This document shows, in pieces, positions 25,070 to 33,606 of a stretch of DNA of 55,978 nucleotides. The DNA comes from CAYOVG01 sp964407285. Lineage in GTDB: Bacteria; Desulfobacterota; Syntrophobacteria; Syntrophobacterales; Syntrophobacteraceae. The notes below the pieces were generated by a model that had not been told where the DNA came from, searched no databases, and was given only the letters and a program-made list of their open reading frames with translations. The number at the start of each line of letters is the position of its first letter. Within the stretch, counting starts at the first letter, position 1. The DNA lies in assembly GCA_964407285.1 (NCBI GenBank), contig CAYOVG010000006.1, positions 1-55,978 on the forward strand. Reading direction: 5' to 3'. A program made the position numbers and the translations under genes.

Positions 25070-26020
25070 CTACAAGGACTTGTAGAATGGACTCATCTTA
25101 TCCCAGAAATCGGGCTCGCTGCATCCGATGCACGGATGCCCCGCCTGTACCGGCCAACTCTCGCCGTCATTCCATTTCACCGTCGGACAATTATTGTATG
25201 TTTCCGGTCCCTTGCAACCCACATTGAACAGGCAGTATCCCGACCTCGCTTCTTCCGAATCGAAGGACGCGACGAACTCGCCGTTCTCGAAATGGGAGCG
25301 GCGCGGGCATTGATCGTGAATCGTTTTGCCGTAAGCGAACAGCGGACGCTTCAGATTGTCCAGTTCCGGCATCTTGCTGAAGAGCAGGAAATTGACCACG
25401 GTGGCGACAAAGTTGATGGGATTGGGCGGACAGCCCGGGATCTTCACGACCGGCGTCTTCAAAGTTTCCCCGAGGGCTTCCTCCAGCGATTTGACCGCCG
25501 TCGGATTGGGTTTGGCGGCGGCGACGCCCCCGTAGGACGAACACGTTCCGATACAAATGTTGGCCATTGCCTTGGGGCAAATATCCGCGGCGATTTCAAG
25601 GAAGGTCCGCCCTCCCATCATGCCGTAAACCCCGTTATCGGCGGTCGGAATCCCTCCGTCCACAACGCAGATGAACTGCCCCCCGTTCTTCTTGACCGTC
25701 TCGTGCAGAGCATCCTCGGCCTGCTTCCCGGAAGCGGCCATCAAGGTCTCGCTGTAATCGAGCGAAATGACGTCCAATACCAGTTCATCGATCCAAGGAT
25801 ACGTCGTCCTCAACAACGACTCCGGACATCCGGTGCATTCCGCGAACGACAACCAGACAACGGGGGGTCGTTTGGAAGCGGCGAGCGCTTCCGCAACCTT
25901 CGGAACGAAGGAAGGCGCCAATCCCATGGTAGCTGTCACAAGGGTGCATAATTTGAGAAAATCCCTGCGTGACACTCCGCTTTGATCCAGTCTGTCGTCA
26001 TAAGTCCGTTCTTTTCCCAT
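25070..26020 (-). CDS. hyaA: [NiFe] hydrogenase small subunit with Tat signal
   Basis: The 316-residue electron-transfer subunit has a twin-arginine signal (SRRDFLKLCTLVTATMGLA). Cluster ligands are visible in order: ECTGCPES, GTCSSYGG and GCPP for the proximal 4Fe-4S; HDQCPR, GYCLFNVGCKGP and YNNCP for the distal and medial clusters; HPCIGCSEPDFW near the end. It stops at FYKSL with no C-terminal membrane helix, so the enzyme is a soluble periplasmic heterodimer like Desulfovibrio HynAB, not the membrane-anchored HyaABC type. Electrons would pass to periplasmic cytochrome c3-like carriers encoded elsewhere. The ATG at 26020 is preferred over 26032 because GGAGGG lies 4 bases upstream. It is the first gene of the operon; the promoter should lie in 26021-26300. 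Confidence 0.95.
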   Translation of the reverse strand: MGKERTYDDRLDQSGVSRRDFLKLCTLVTATMGLAPSFVPKVAEALAASKRPPVVWLSFAECTGCPESLLRTTYPWIDELVLDVISLDYSETLMAASGKQAEDALHETVKKNGGQFICVVDGGIPTADNGVYGMMGGRTFLEIAADICPKAMANICIGTCSSYGGVAAAKPNPTAVKSLEEALGETLKTPVVKIPGCPPNPINFVATVVNFLLFSKMPELDNLKRPLFAYGKTIHDQCPRRSHFENGEFVASFDSEEARSGYCLFNVGCKGPETYNNCPTVKWNDGESWPVQAGHPCIGCSEPDFWDKMSPFYKSL

Positions 26021-26537
26021 CGGTCCCTCCATAAGCCGTACAAAGAGCGCTTCTCAGTTATGTCGAGGAAAAGCTTCCCCCTGGCCCTGCCTGCACGAGG
26101 AAAAAACCGTCTCGAGCAAGCGACCCCAAATCCCATACCCTATCGCGATCATATGCCGCCGGGTTTCCCGGCACGTCACTGAGCAATGCGGCTGTAAAAT
26201 ATGTAGACGGAGATGTCGGCGCAGTTTAAGGCATACGGTCTAACATAATAATACCGGATCGAACGCAATCCGTGACGCCCGCGATCGATCCCACCATCAT
26301 CACCGGTCCGCTCCCCGGGCCGGTGGAACTGAAAGAACGCTAACACTACGCTTTATTGATGTCAACTTGACAGAATAGATCGTGAAAAGAAATATTTTTT
26401 AATCCAGACGGTTGTGCATTACGGCATGTGAAGGATGGTAATGCCGGCAAAGCAGATCCGATTCTCAGCCGGCATTTCGGAATGCACAATCAAGTGATGA
26501 GTGCGCGACGGGCATCCCATCCAGCCTCGCTCGACGC
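26021..26537. other. Intergenic region upstream of the hydrogenase operon
   Basis: No gene is supported in this 517 bp. It should hold the hydrogenase promoter on the minus strand, but I see no clear sigma-70 or -24/-12 element. On the plus strand TTGACA at 26367-26372 has AATATT 18 bases on, a weak promoter-like pair pointing toward the antisense of the selenoprotein gene. The nested palindromes at 26412-26489 are listed separately. Confidence 0.5.
26412..26489. repeat. Nested palindromes downstream of the selenoprotein gene
   Basis: The outer arms TTGTGCATT (26412-26420) and AATGCACAA (26481-26489) are perfect 9-bp complements. The inner arms ATGCCGGC (26441-26448) and GCCGGCAT (26468-26475) are perfect 8-bp complements. 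CGGCAT at 26422-26427 can also pair with ATGCCG of the inner left arm, allowing alternative folds. The structure lies 50-125 nt past the stop of the minus-strand gene at 26538, so a terminator or 3' stability element is likely. No U-run follows directly. Confidence 0.6.
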
Positions 26538-26834
26538 TCACCCCAGGTAGACGAAAACGTACTCCTCCTCGTTGATGTCGATGACGATCCCGCCGCCTCT
26601 CGACTCCGCATAGACGAGCCATCCAGGCTTCCTCTCGCTGCATCACTCGACCCGAGGTGAAAAGGCGCCCGTTTTCCCGTCGTACCAGGCAAGGAGCATC
26701 GCCTCCGGGTTGATCGAAAGCGCTTTGGCGTCGGCGATTCTCCTCGCTTCCGAGTAGGTGAGGTCCCGGCGTGGGATTTCGATGAGCACAGGTGAGTTCA
26801 GCATTTCTCTGGTAAGTTCAGTGCATGCGGACAT
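26538..26834 (-). CDS. Putative selenoprotein, AF1514/DUF5619-like small protein (in-frame UGA)
   Basis: From ATG at 26834 (GGAGG ahead of it) the frame reads 63 residues, ending YDGKTGAFSPRVE. It meets TGA at 26643-26645, then continues without another stop as CSERKPGWLVYAESRGGGIV and IDINEEEYVFVYLG to a TGA at 26538-26540: 98 residues if codon 64 is decoded. The two parts read as one compact domain. From memory, relatives (AF1514/DUF5619 family) have a conserved Cys-Cys at this site within VECC and a following W-x-V-Y-A-E-x-R-G-G motif; here UGA occupies the first Cys position and Cys65 follows. A SECIS-like hairpin sits at the expected distance (separate entry). I infer Sec64-Cys65, a redox-type pair. 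Function is unknown. A nonsense mutation is the alternative, but the downstream reading is too well preserved for an old pseudogene. It lies upstream of the hydrogenase operon on the same strand. Confidence 0.7.
26617..26645 (-). promoter_or_regulatory. Putative bacterial SECIS element
   Basis: On the minus strand the UGA (26643-26645) is followed by 17 nt and then AGCC-UGGAU-GGCU (26629 down to 26617): a 4-bp stem with a 5-base loop whose second base is G. Known bacterial SECIS elements need a short hairpin with a G among the first two loop bases, about 16-37 nt after the UGA. This one fits, though the upper stem is short and the flanking GCGAG/CUCGU pairing is imperfect. Confidence 0.5.
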
Positions 26835-26993
26835 GGCATCCTCCTACGGGCAATACCGCCGACCCGGCCGTACCCCCGTGAACGGTGACGGACTGTAGCC
26901 CGCAAACGCCCACGAGGGGAGAGGTTACGGTTCATCAGGGACCGGGCCGTAATTCATTCACGGGCGCCGGGCCGGAGCCGACAGCATCGCCTT

Positions 26994-27467
26994 CTATTGG
27001 GCGCCCCAGGGCATGATGGGCACCGTGGAAATGGAATTCTGAGGACTTCCTTCAACAATCTTCTTGCTGACGGCCAGATATATCAAGGTGTTATGCTTTC
27101 TGTCGAACATGCGGACGACCTTGGTCTGCTTGAAGAAGACGCTGGTCTTCTCGCTGAAGACACTTTCCTGGTCGGGCAGTTTATCCGGCAGCGAAATGGG
27201 ACCGGTCTGCCGGCAGGCTATGGAGAAACGCGAAGGGTCTTCCGTCAGACCGACCACGCTGCCCCAGCCGCCCTTTCGGGCCTGGCTGATGTGACAGGTT
27301 ACGCCGGGCACTCTCGGGTCCTCGAAAGCCGATACGCAGACCGAATCGTTGGGACTGAGAAGCTTGAAGGTCGTATCCAGACATCCGATGTCCTCGGCCA
27401 GGGCCGGAGCGGTCCCGGCAAGCAGCAAGCAAAGTATCAGTACCGGCATTGTCGCTGATTTCTTCAT
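26994..27467 (-). CDS. creA: CreA-family periplasmic protein
   Basis: The 157-residue protein has a signal peptide (MKKSATMPVLILCLLLAGTA, cut near ALA-ED). The mature part starts DIGCLDTTFKLLSPNDSVCV and contains AFEDPRVPGVTCHISQARKG, IACRQTGPI and KHNTLIYLAVSKKIVEGSPQ, ending NSISTVPIMPW. These are the conserved blocks of CreA (DUF1131-neighbour family, function unknown). The start at 27467 is preferred because GGAGGGGGAAT precedes it; upstream in-frame starts lack this. It is monocistronic as far as I can see, and the 159 bp between it and the selenoprotein gene hold nothing recognisable. Confidence 0.9.
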   Translation of the reverse strand: MKKSATMPVLILCLLLAGTAPALAEDIGCLDTTFKLLSPNDSVCVSAFEDPRVPGVTCHISQARKGGWGSVVGLTEDPSRFSIACRQTGPISLPDKLPDQESVFSEKTSVFFKQTKVVRMFDRKHNTLIYLAVSKKIVEGSPQNSISTVPIMPWGAQ

Positions 27468-27720
27468 ATTCCCCCTCCTCTTGTTCATGTAGAATCCGCG
27501 CCCCTCGACGCAATGCACCGCCATGCCGACGGTCCCGGCAGTTCGGCGACCAGGAGCACCGGCTTTTCAAGACATTGAACAGCAAGAAGAAAACATTCCA
27601 ATTATTAATATATAACTATAACGCGCAACCAGCAACAACCGAGCGAAGGCTTACGCAACCCGCGGTCATTCTCGGCGCCCTCCGTGGTTCTCACGCCACC
27701 ACCCGCGAAATGGTCTAATC

Positions 27721-27840
27721 CCCGCACCCCACACCCCGCAACCCAAACCCACAACCCGCAACCCAAACCCACAACCCACAACCCACAACCCGCAACCCGC
27801 AACCCGTAACCCGCAACCCGCAACCCGAAGCCCGAAGCCC
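27721..27840. repeat. Degenerate CAACCCG/CAACCCA heptamer array
   Basis: About 120 bp consist almost wholly of 7-base units such as GCAACCC, ACAACCC and ACCCGAAG-like variants. The array abuts the 3' end of dppF (stop at 27844). A shorter array of the same unit lies at 36301-36332. The fixed spacing suggests slippage expansion of a shared heptamer family. Confidence 0.85.
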
Positions 27841-27843
27841 ACC

Positions 27844-28842
27844 TCACACGCAATGGCACGCGGCCAGATGCCCCGCACCGGCCCGCTCCGCAAGAGGCGG
27901 GCGCTCCTCGACGCAACGCGCGATCTTCAACGGGCAACGCGGATGGAAAGCACAACCGGAGGGCAAATGCAACGGCCCCGGTATCTCCCCCGAGATTACG
28001 TCTTTGCGCCTGCCGCGCAGCGCGGGGTCGGTCACCGGCACGCTCGCCAGCAGCGCTCTCAGGTAGGGGTGCAGTCCGTCGGTGAAAAGCGAATCCCCGC
28101 CGATCACCTCCACAATCCTCCCCAGGTACATGACCGCCACCCTGTCGCAGAAAGACGCCACCGTGTCCAGGTCGTGCGAGATGAAAAGGATCGTCAGGCC
28201 GTACTTCACCTTGAGGCGTTTCAGAAGGTCCAGGATCTGGGCCTGGATGGAGAGATCCAGCGCCGACACCGGTTCATCGGCTATCAGGAGCTCAGGCCTC
28301 ACGATGAGCGCCCGAGCGATGGCGATGCGCTGCCGCTGGCCGCCGCTGAATTCATGCGGGTACTTGCGGGGAACGTCTTCTCCGGGCAGTCCGACATCGG
28401 CCAGGATACGGCCCACCTCCCGCGCCTCCTCCTCCCGCGATGCGCCACGTATGCGCGCCATCTCGCCCACGATGTCCCGCACCCTGAGGCGCGGGTTGAG
28501 CGATGAATACGGGTCCTGGAAAACCATCTGGATCTGCTGGTAAAATCGCTTTCTCTCCCGCTTTCCCACATCGCCCAGGGGGCGGCCCCGGAAGAGAATC
28601 TCCCCCGAGGAGGGTTCCCCGAGCTTCACGAGCAGACGGGCGAGGGTCGATTTGCCGCATCCGCTCTCTCCCACCAGTCCGAGGACCTCCCCCTCCCGGA
28701 CGGAAAGATCGATCCCGTTCAGCACATCGATGCGCCCCGTCTCCCGCCCGAGTATTCCGCCGGTGACGGAAAAACGGCGCCGCACATCCCGTATGGATAT
28801 GATGTCGGCCACATCCGCCATATCGGCGCGGTCTTCAGGCAT
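27844..28842 (-). CDS. dppF: Dipeptide/oligopeptide ABC transporter ATP-binding protein (DppF/OppF)
   Basis: The 332-residue ATPase has Walker A GLVGESGCGKST, Q-loop IQMVFQDPYSSLNPRLRV, signature EFSGGQRQRIAIARAL, Walker B LLIADEPVSALD and switch ISHDLDT. The C-terminal oligo_HPY extension (HPYLRALLASVP, CAFHPRCPLKIARC) places it in the Opp/Dpp/Nik group. The ATG at 28842 is chosen because GGAGGGGGG lies just ahead. It overlaps the end of dppD by 8 nt, giving translational coupling. It is the last gene of the five-gene minus-strand transporter operon. The heptamer array begins directly after its stop codon. Confidence 0.92.
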   Translation of the reverse strand: MPEDRADMADVADIISIRDVRRRFSVTGGILGRETGRIDVLNGIDLSVREGEVLGLVGESGCGKSTLARLLVKLGEPSSGEILFRGRPLGDVGKRERKRFYQQIQMVFQDPYSSLNPRLRVRDIVGEMARIRGASREEEAREVGRILADVGLPGEDVPRKYPHEFSGGQRQRIAIARALIVRPELLIADEPVSALDLSIQAQILDLLKRLKVKYGLTILFISHDLDTVASFCDRVAVMYLGRIVEVIGGDSLFTDGLHPYLRALLASVPVTDPALRGRRKDVISGEIPGPLHLPSGCAFHPRCPLKIARCVEERPPLAERAGAGHLAACHCV

Positions 28843-29701
28843 GCCCCCCTCCCCCATGGACCCCCCTGCCCCTTCGGGGCAGCAGGGCGAGCAACTTGCG
28901 GGTGTAGGGGTGGGCCGGAGCGTGATAGATCTGCTCCACGTCTCCATACTCCATCACTTCTCCGCCGTGCATGACCATCACCTCGTCGGCCACTTCGGCG
29001 ATCACCCCCAGGTCGTGCGTGATGAAAATAAGGGACATCCGCCGCTCTTCCTTCAGTTCCTTGAAAAGTTCCAGGATCTGGGCCTGGATGGTGACGTCGA
29101 GCGCCGTTGTGGGTTCGTCGGCAATGAGAACGGAAGGACCGCACGACAGGGCCATCGCGATCATGGCGCGCTGGCGCTGACCGCCGCTCAACTCGTGTGG
29201 ATAGCTCTTCATGCGCAGCGCCGGATCGGGTATTCTCACCTCCCTCAGCAACTCGACCGCCCGGTCCCTCGCGTCCTTCGCCGATACCCCTTCATGCACG
29301 CGGATCATCTCCACGATCTGGTCGCCGATCGTGAACACCGGGTTCAGGGCCGTCATCGGTTCCTGGAAGATGAACGCCACATCCTTGCCCCGTATGGGCC
29401 GAAGCCGTGCGGGCGGAAGAGGCGCAAGGTCCCTCCCCCGGTAGAGGACCTCTCCCGTCATGCGCCGAAGGGGCGGAGACGGAATGAGCTTGAGGAGGGA
29501 AAGGGCCGTGACGCTCTTACCGCTCCCCGACTCCCCCACGATGCCGAGTGTGCGCCGTTCCCCCAATGTGAACGAGATGTCCTTGACGATCGGGACTTCG
29601 CGCCCCTTCACCCCGAACGTCACGGAGAGGTTCCTGACGTCCAGAACAGGCGGGACTGCGCGCGGGCAATCGCGGGAATGAGTTGAGGAAAGACCGGACA
29701 T
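28835..29701 (-). CDS. dppD: Dipeptide/oligopeptide ABC transporter ATP-binding protein (DppD/OppD)
   Basis: A 288-residue ATPase. GIVGESGSGKSVTALSLLKL is Walker A, FIFQEPMTALNP the Q-loop, ELSGGQRQRAMIAMAL the signature, VLIADEPTTALD Walker B and ITHDLGV the switch. It ends soon after HPYTRKLLALLP with a glycine-rich tail and so lacks most of the C-terminal cysteine-rich extension of typical DppD; a truncation of that region is possible. The start at 29701 lies 11 nt after the dppC stop. A much longer upstream frame in this reading is only the dppC gene read out of frame. It pairs with DppF to power the permease. Confidence 0.9.
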   Translation of the reverse strand: MSGLSSTHSRDCPRAVPPVLDVRNLSVTFGVKGREVPIVKDISFTLGERRTLGIVGESGSGKSVTALSLLKLIPSPPLRRMTGEVLYRGRDLAPLPPARLRPIRGKDVAFIFQEPMTALNPVFTIGDQIVEMIRVHEGVSAKDARDRAVELLREVRIPDPALRMKSYPHELSGGQRQRAMIAMALSCGPSVLIADEPTTALDVTIQAQILELFKELKEERRMSLIFITHDLGVIAEVADEVMVMHGGEVMEYGDVEQIYHAPAHPYTRKLLALLPRRGRGVHGGGGHA

Positions 29702-29712
29702 GGAAGCCCCCG

Positions 29713-30522
29713 TCACCGGTTCGCCCGGGGATCGAACCGGTCGCGAAGACCGTCCCCGAGGAAGTTGAAGCAAAGCACCACCAGCATGATCGCGAGTCCG
29801 GGAAAGATGGAAACATGGGGAGCCTGGAGCAGCACCTGTTTGCCCTCGCTCAGCATCATGCCCCAACTGGGAGTGCCGGGAGGCGCTCCGAGCCCCAGGA
29901 AACTCAACGACGCTTCGGCCACGATGACCCCGGCGACGCTGAAAGTGGCCTGAACGATCACGGGCGAGAGCACGTTGGGCAGCACATGGACCAGCATGAT
30001 GCGCGGGTCCGATTGCCCCGATGTCTTCGCGGCGAGGATGAATTCGCGCTGCTTGACCGACAGGACCTGTCCTCGCACGAGGCGCGCAAAGGAGACCCAG
30101 CCCATCAGGGTAAGCGCCAGCACCACGTTTTCGACTTTCGGCCCCATCACCGCCACCAGCGCGATGGCGAGAAGAAGTCCGGGAAAGGCCAGCAGGATGT
30201 CCACGATCCTCATGAGCAGAGCGTCGATGAACCCGCCGTAGTACCCGGAAACGAGCCCCAGGACGACCCCGATGCTTCCGGCGAAGAGGACGACGAGCGC
30301 GCTCACCGTGAAGGAAATCCTTCCCCCGTACAGGAGCCTGCTCAGGATGTCGGCGCCGTTGGCGTCCCGCCCCATTGGGTGCTCTAGGGACGGCGGGGCC
30401 AGTTGTTCCCGAAGATTCACTTCGTAGGGGTCGCCGGGCGCAATCCAGGGCGCGCCCGCCGCCCCCAGGATGAAGACGGCGAGGACGAACGAACCCGCCC
30501 ATGTGAGCTTAGTTCTGAACAT
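29713..30522 (-). CDS. dppC: Dipeptide/oligopeptide ABC transporter permease (DppC)
   Basis: A 269-residue inner-membrane permease with an N-terminal helix (WAGSFVLAVFILGAAGAPWI), the HPMGRDANGADILSRLLYGG motif typical of DppC/OppC, and five further membrane spans. The ATPase-coupling EAA loop is EFILAAKTSGQSDPRIMLVH with VLPNVLSPV. It overlaps dppB by 14 nt. It forms the channel with DppB. Confidence 0.93.
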   Translation of the reverse strand: MFRTKLTWAGSFVLAVFILGAAGAPWIAPGDPYEVNLREQLAPPSLEHPMGRDANGADILSRLLYGGRISFTVSALVVLFAGSIGVVLGLVSGYYGGFIDALLMRIVDILLAFPGLLLAIALVAVMGPKVENVVLALTLMGWVSFARLVRGQVLSVKQREFILAAKTSGQSDPRIMLVHVLPNVLSPVIVQATFSVAGVIVAEASLSFLGLGAPPGTPSWGMMLSEGKQVLLQAPHVSIFPGLAIMLVVLCFNFLGDGLRDRFDPRANR

Positions 30523-31444
30523 CGCGGTTTAACCTCACGCGCGGGTCGATCCACCCGTAGGCGATGTCGGTCGCCAGGTTCACAAGCACGTACGTCGCGG
30601 CGATGAAGAGGATGCACCCCTGCACCAGCGTGTAGTTGCGGTTGTAGATCCCGTGGAGCAGCAACGATCCCAGCCCCGGCCAGTCGAAGATCGATTCGGT
30701 GATGATCGCGCCCGAGAGAAGCCCCCCTACCTGCAGTCCGATCACCGTGACGACGGGAATCAGGGCGTTGCGGACCGCGTGCTTGAGGATGACGGTGCGC
30801 TCGAACAGCCCCTTGGCGCGTGCGGTCCGGATGTACTCCTCGTCGAGCACTTCGAGGAGCGATGCGCGGATCATGCGCGAAAGCATGGCGGCCATGGCCG
30901 TCCCGAGGGTAAGCGACGGCAGGATGAGGTGGCTCAACCCTCCCCTTTCGTTCACCGGAAGCCAGTCCAGTTGGATGGCGAAGAGCAGGATGAGCAGCGG
31001 CCCCAGCCAGAAGGACGGTATGGCGACCCCGAGGAGCGATACGAGCATCGCCGCCGCGTCCAGCACCCCGTTGGGCCGCACGGCCGCAAGCACCCCCAGG
31101 GGGACCGACATCAGAAGGGCCACGACCATCGCCCCCGCCATAAGCTCCACACTGGCGGGAAAGCGCTCCAGGATCTCCGACACGACGGGCTTTCTGCTGT
31201 GGATGGAGATTCCGAGGTCTCCCCGGACCACGCCGGAGAGGTAGTGCGCGTACTGGTCGAGGAGGGGGCGGTCCAGTCCGAGGTTGCGCCGCAGGGCTTC
31301 CTTGTCGGCCGGGACGGCGTTGTCTCCCAGCATGATGTCCACGGGGTCGCCCGGAATCATATGGATGAGGAAAAAGACGAGCGTCACCACCCCGAAGAGA
31401 ACGGGCGCCAGGTAAATCAGACGTCGAACGATGTAGCCGATCAA
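30509..31444 (-). CDS. dppB: Dipeptide/oligopeptide ABC transporter permease (DppB)
   Basis: A 311-residue inner-membrane permease beginning MIGYIVRRLIYLAPVLFGVV and including the HMIPGDPVDIMLGD motif characteristic of DppB/OppB N-termini. Six membrane spans are visible, and the EAA loop is EYIRTARAKGLFERTVILKH. It ends DPRVRLNRDVQN. It lies 46 bp downstream of the binding-protein gene. Confidence 0.93.
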   Translation of the reverse strand: MIGYIVRRLIYLAPVLFGVVTLVFFLIHMIPGDPVDIMLGDNAVPADKEALRRNLGLDRPLLDQYAHYLSGVVRGDLGISIHSRKPVVSEILERFPASVELMAGAMVVALLMSVPLGVLAAVRPNGVLDAAAMLVSLLGVAIPSFWLGPLLILLFAIQLDWLPVNERGGLSHLILPSLTLGTAMAAMLSRMIRASLLEVLDEEYIRTARAKGLFERTVILKHAVRNALIPVVTVIGLQVGGLLSGAIITESIFDWPGLGSLLLHGIYNRNYTLVQGCILFIAATYVLVNLATDIAYGWIDPRVRLNRDVQN

Positions 31445-31490
31445 TGGAGACCTCGTGGGAGGATCGATGATTCCTGAAGGTTATCTACGC

Positions 31491-33059
31491 TCACTTCGAC
31501 TCTCCAGCCGGTTCGTCCAGCGAAATATCCCGGAACGACAAAAAGCCGCCGGTCGGATGCTGCCGGTAGCCCTTGACCCGGCGGTGGACGATGGAGACGT
31601 TGTTCGCGTGCCAGAGGCTCACGTAGGGAAGATCGTCGGCCAGTTTCTTCTGCACTTCCCCGTAAACAGCCTTCCGGGCCTCGAAGTCGAGGGTGACGCG
31701 CCCGGCATCCAGCAATCGGTCCAGGTCCGCGTTCGCATACCGTCCGCGGTTGTTCCCCACGGGTGGGGCCTGGCTGGAATGGAACACGTCGAAGTAGAAA
31801 TCGGGGTCGACGATTCCAACCCATCGCAAAGTGGTGAGTTCGAAATTGCCGGATTTGATGTCCCCGTAAAAGGTCCCCCATTCGTACGAGCGCACGTCGA
31901 GATGGATTCCGATCTCGGCGAGCTGCGCCTGGAGAATGCGTGCGATGCCCACCACCTGGGCGTTGTTGCTGGTCTTGAGTTCCAGGTTGATGCGCGAGTA
32001 GGAGTCTTCCCGGCCCGGAGCCGGAAAACCCGCCTCCTTCAGAAGCGCTTTGGCCCTCTCGGGATCGTGTGGAAAGACCGTGACATCGCCGCTGTAAAAC
32101 CGGTTGACCGGCGACAGCATTCCCGTCGCCCTGATCGCATGGCCGTTGAGGCGGTGCTCGATGATCTCGTCCACGTTCACCCCGAGCGCTATCGCCTGCC
32201 GGACTCTCGGGTCCCGAAGGACCGGCTTCTCCAGGTTGAACGCAAGGTAGTTGTACGAGATGCCCGGTTCCTCGATAACGTCATAAACGGCATTTAGGGG
32301 AGGTTTCCCGACCTCGTCGATTTTGTCCAGGGGGATCGCATTGATGAGGAGGTCCAGGTCGCCCTTCTTCATCTTCAGGAAACGGGTGTTGTCGTCGGTG
32401 ATGACCTTGAACACCAGTCTGTCGATTTTCGGACGTCCTCCGAAGTAGCGTTCGTTCGACGCAAGGACGATCTCGGAAGAATTCTGGGAAACGAACTTGA
32501 ATGGACCGCTGCCCGTCAGGAACCCCGCGGGTTCCTTGAGTTGCTCGGCGGCATGCCCGGGAAGTATGGGTATGACGACGGAGGAAAGAAACGACGCGGA
32601 CGGGCGGGTGAGGGTGAACCTGACGGTACGCTCGTCCGGGACTTCGATGGACCGGATGATGTTGCGCATGTTGGGTCCGAAAGGAGAACCCGTCTCCGGG
32701 TCCATGACGTGTTCGAAGGTGAACTTCACGTCCCGCGCGCTCAGGCGCTCGCCATCGTGAAAAAACACATCCGGCCTCAGGTGGAAAACGTAGGTCGTGT
32801 CGTCGGGGGTTTCCCAGCGCTCGGCCAGGCCGGGAACGGTCTGCAAATCATACCCTTCCTCCACCAGGGTGCTGAAGAGCAGATGGTGAGATATCCGCGT
32901 CCCGTAGGCATCGGTTGCATAACGCGGATCGAGGGTCTTGGGCTGGTCCTCCAGCCCCACCCTCAACTCCATGGTGTGCCGGTCCCCCGTCCGACCGCAG
33001 GAAACCGCCGCCAGCAGCACGATGAAAACCATCGCCAGGATTCGCCCGGCATCCATCAT
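31491..33059 (-). CDS. dppA: Extracellular solute-binding protein, family 5 (DppA/OppA-like lipoprotein)
   Basis: A 522-residue substrate receptor. The start MMDAGRILAMVFIVLLAAVS leads to a cysteine in AVSCG, a plausible but non-ideal lipobox, so it is probably a lipoprotein. Family-5 motifs follow: EDQPKTLDPRYATDAYGTRI, PGLAERWETPDDTTYVFHLR, FHDGERLSARDVKFTFEHVM and VRQAIALGVNVDEIIE. It would bind peptides or nickel-type ligands in the periplasm and deliver them to DppBCDF. The ATG at 33059 has GAGGA 8 bases upstream; an upstream in-frame extension to 33191 is rejected. It is the first gene of the operon. Confidence 0.92.
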   Translation of the reverse strand: MMDAGRILAMVFIVLLAAVSCGRTGDRHTMELRVGLEDQPKTLDPRYATDAYGTRISHHLLFSTLVEEGYDLQTVPGLAERWETPDDTTYVFHLRPDVFFHDGERLSARDVKFTFEHVMDPETGSPFGPNMRNIIRSIEVPDERTVRFTLTRPSASFLSSVVIPILPGHAAEQLKEPAGFLTGSGPFKFVSQNSSEIVLASNERYFGGRPKIDRLVFKVITDDNTRFLKMKKGDLDLLINAIPLDKIDEVGKPPLNAVYDVIEEPGISYNYLAFNLEKPVLRDPRVRQAIALGVNVDEIIEHRLNGHAIRATGMLSPVNRFYSGDVTVFPHDPERAKALLKEAGFPAPGREDSYSRINLELKTSNNAQVVGIARILQAQLAEIGIHLDVRSYEWGTFYGDIKSGNFELTTLRWVGIVDPDFYFDVFHSSQAPPVGNNRGRYANADLDRLLDAGRVTLDFEARKAVYGEVQKKLADDLPYVSLWHANNVSIVHRRVKGYRQHPTGGFLSFRDISLDEPAGESK

Positions 33060-33606
33060 TGTGTCGTTCCTCGACCGGTCCACCATACCTCCATAGCCCC
33101 CGGCCATATGCATTCCAGCAGAGATGGCCCCCTTTTCATTCGTTGCCTCCCGACATGAGCGAGCCGTGCGCTTTCCGCGAACCCCGGCCACTTGACACCA
33201 TGAATGCGTGATCTGGAAATGGAAGCCGCCGCCATGTCGGCGTCTCGACGAAGATCAGGGTCCAATATACGTCAATGGCTTATGCATGGCAATGCGGAAA
33301 ATCAGCGGATGCTCTTCCCGCGCATTCAATGTGTTCCCTGCCGCGGGTTCTCCCCCCGCTCCACGTTGCCGGCCGGCCAACTCCATCCCATCTTCATTCC
33401 TTTTCCTTCCGCGGAAGCTCCAAAAACGACTGGTCGTTGTATGTAATTGAAATAGATATTATTTTGAAGCGAGAGGGCCGATTGTTCGCCGGCCCGCCAA
33501 TTCACAAGACCAGGCGAAGTTCACAACAGGGTGATTTCCGCGCTGTCGCGCATCGGACCGCACACGCGCCATACAGGAAACTTGCAGCCAGGAACCCGGA
33601 ACTCAC
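33060..33606. other. Divergent intergenic region between dppA and the phospholipase gene
   Basis: It must carry promoters for both directions. On the plus strand TTGACA (33192-33197) lacks a good -10 partner. An AT-rich stretch at about 33433-33473 (with GATATTATTTT) is the best place for the phospholipase promoter. No gene is supported; frames on both strands are not protein-like. Confidence 0.5.

Noticed and set aside
26643..26834. The 63-residue product ending at the TGA as a complete gene
   Set aside because: The frame continues with equally good protein sequence for 34 more codons and a SECIS-like hairpin follows, so readthrough is the better model.
27721..27840. CRISPR array suspicion for the repetitive tract
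   Set aside because: The units are 7 bp with no spacers and no cas genes nearby; it is a simple tandem repeat.
28835..30502. A 555-codon open frame covering dppD and most of dppC
   Set aside because: Its first half is dppC read out of frame; only the part from 29701 down matches an ATPase.
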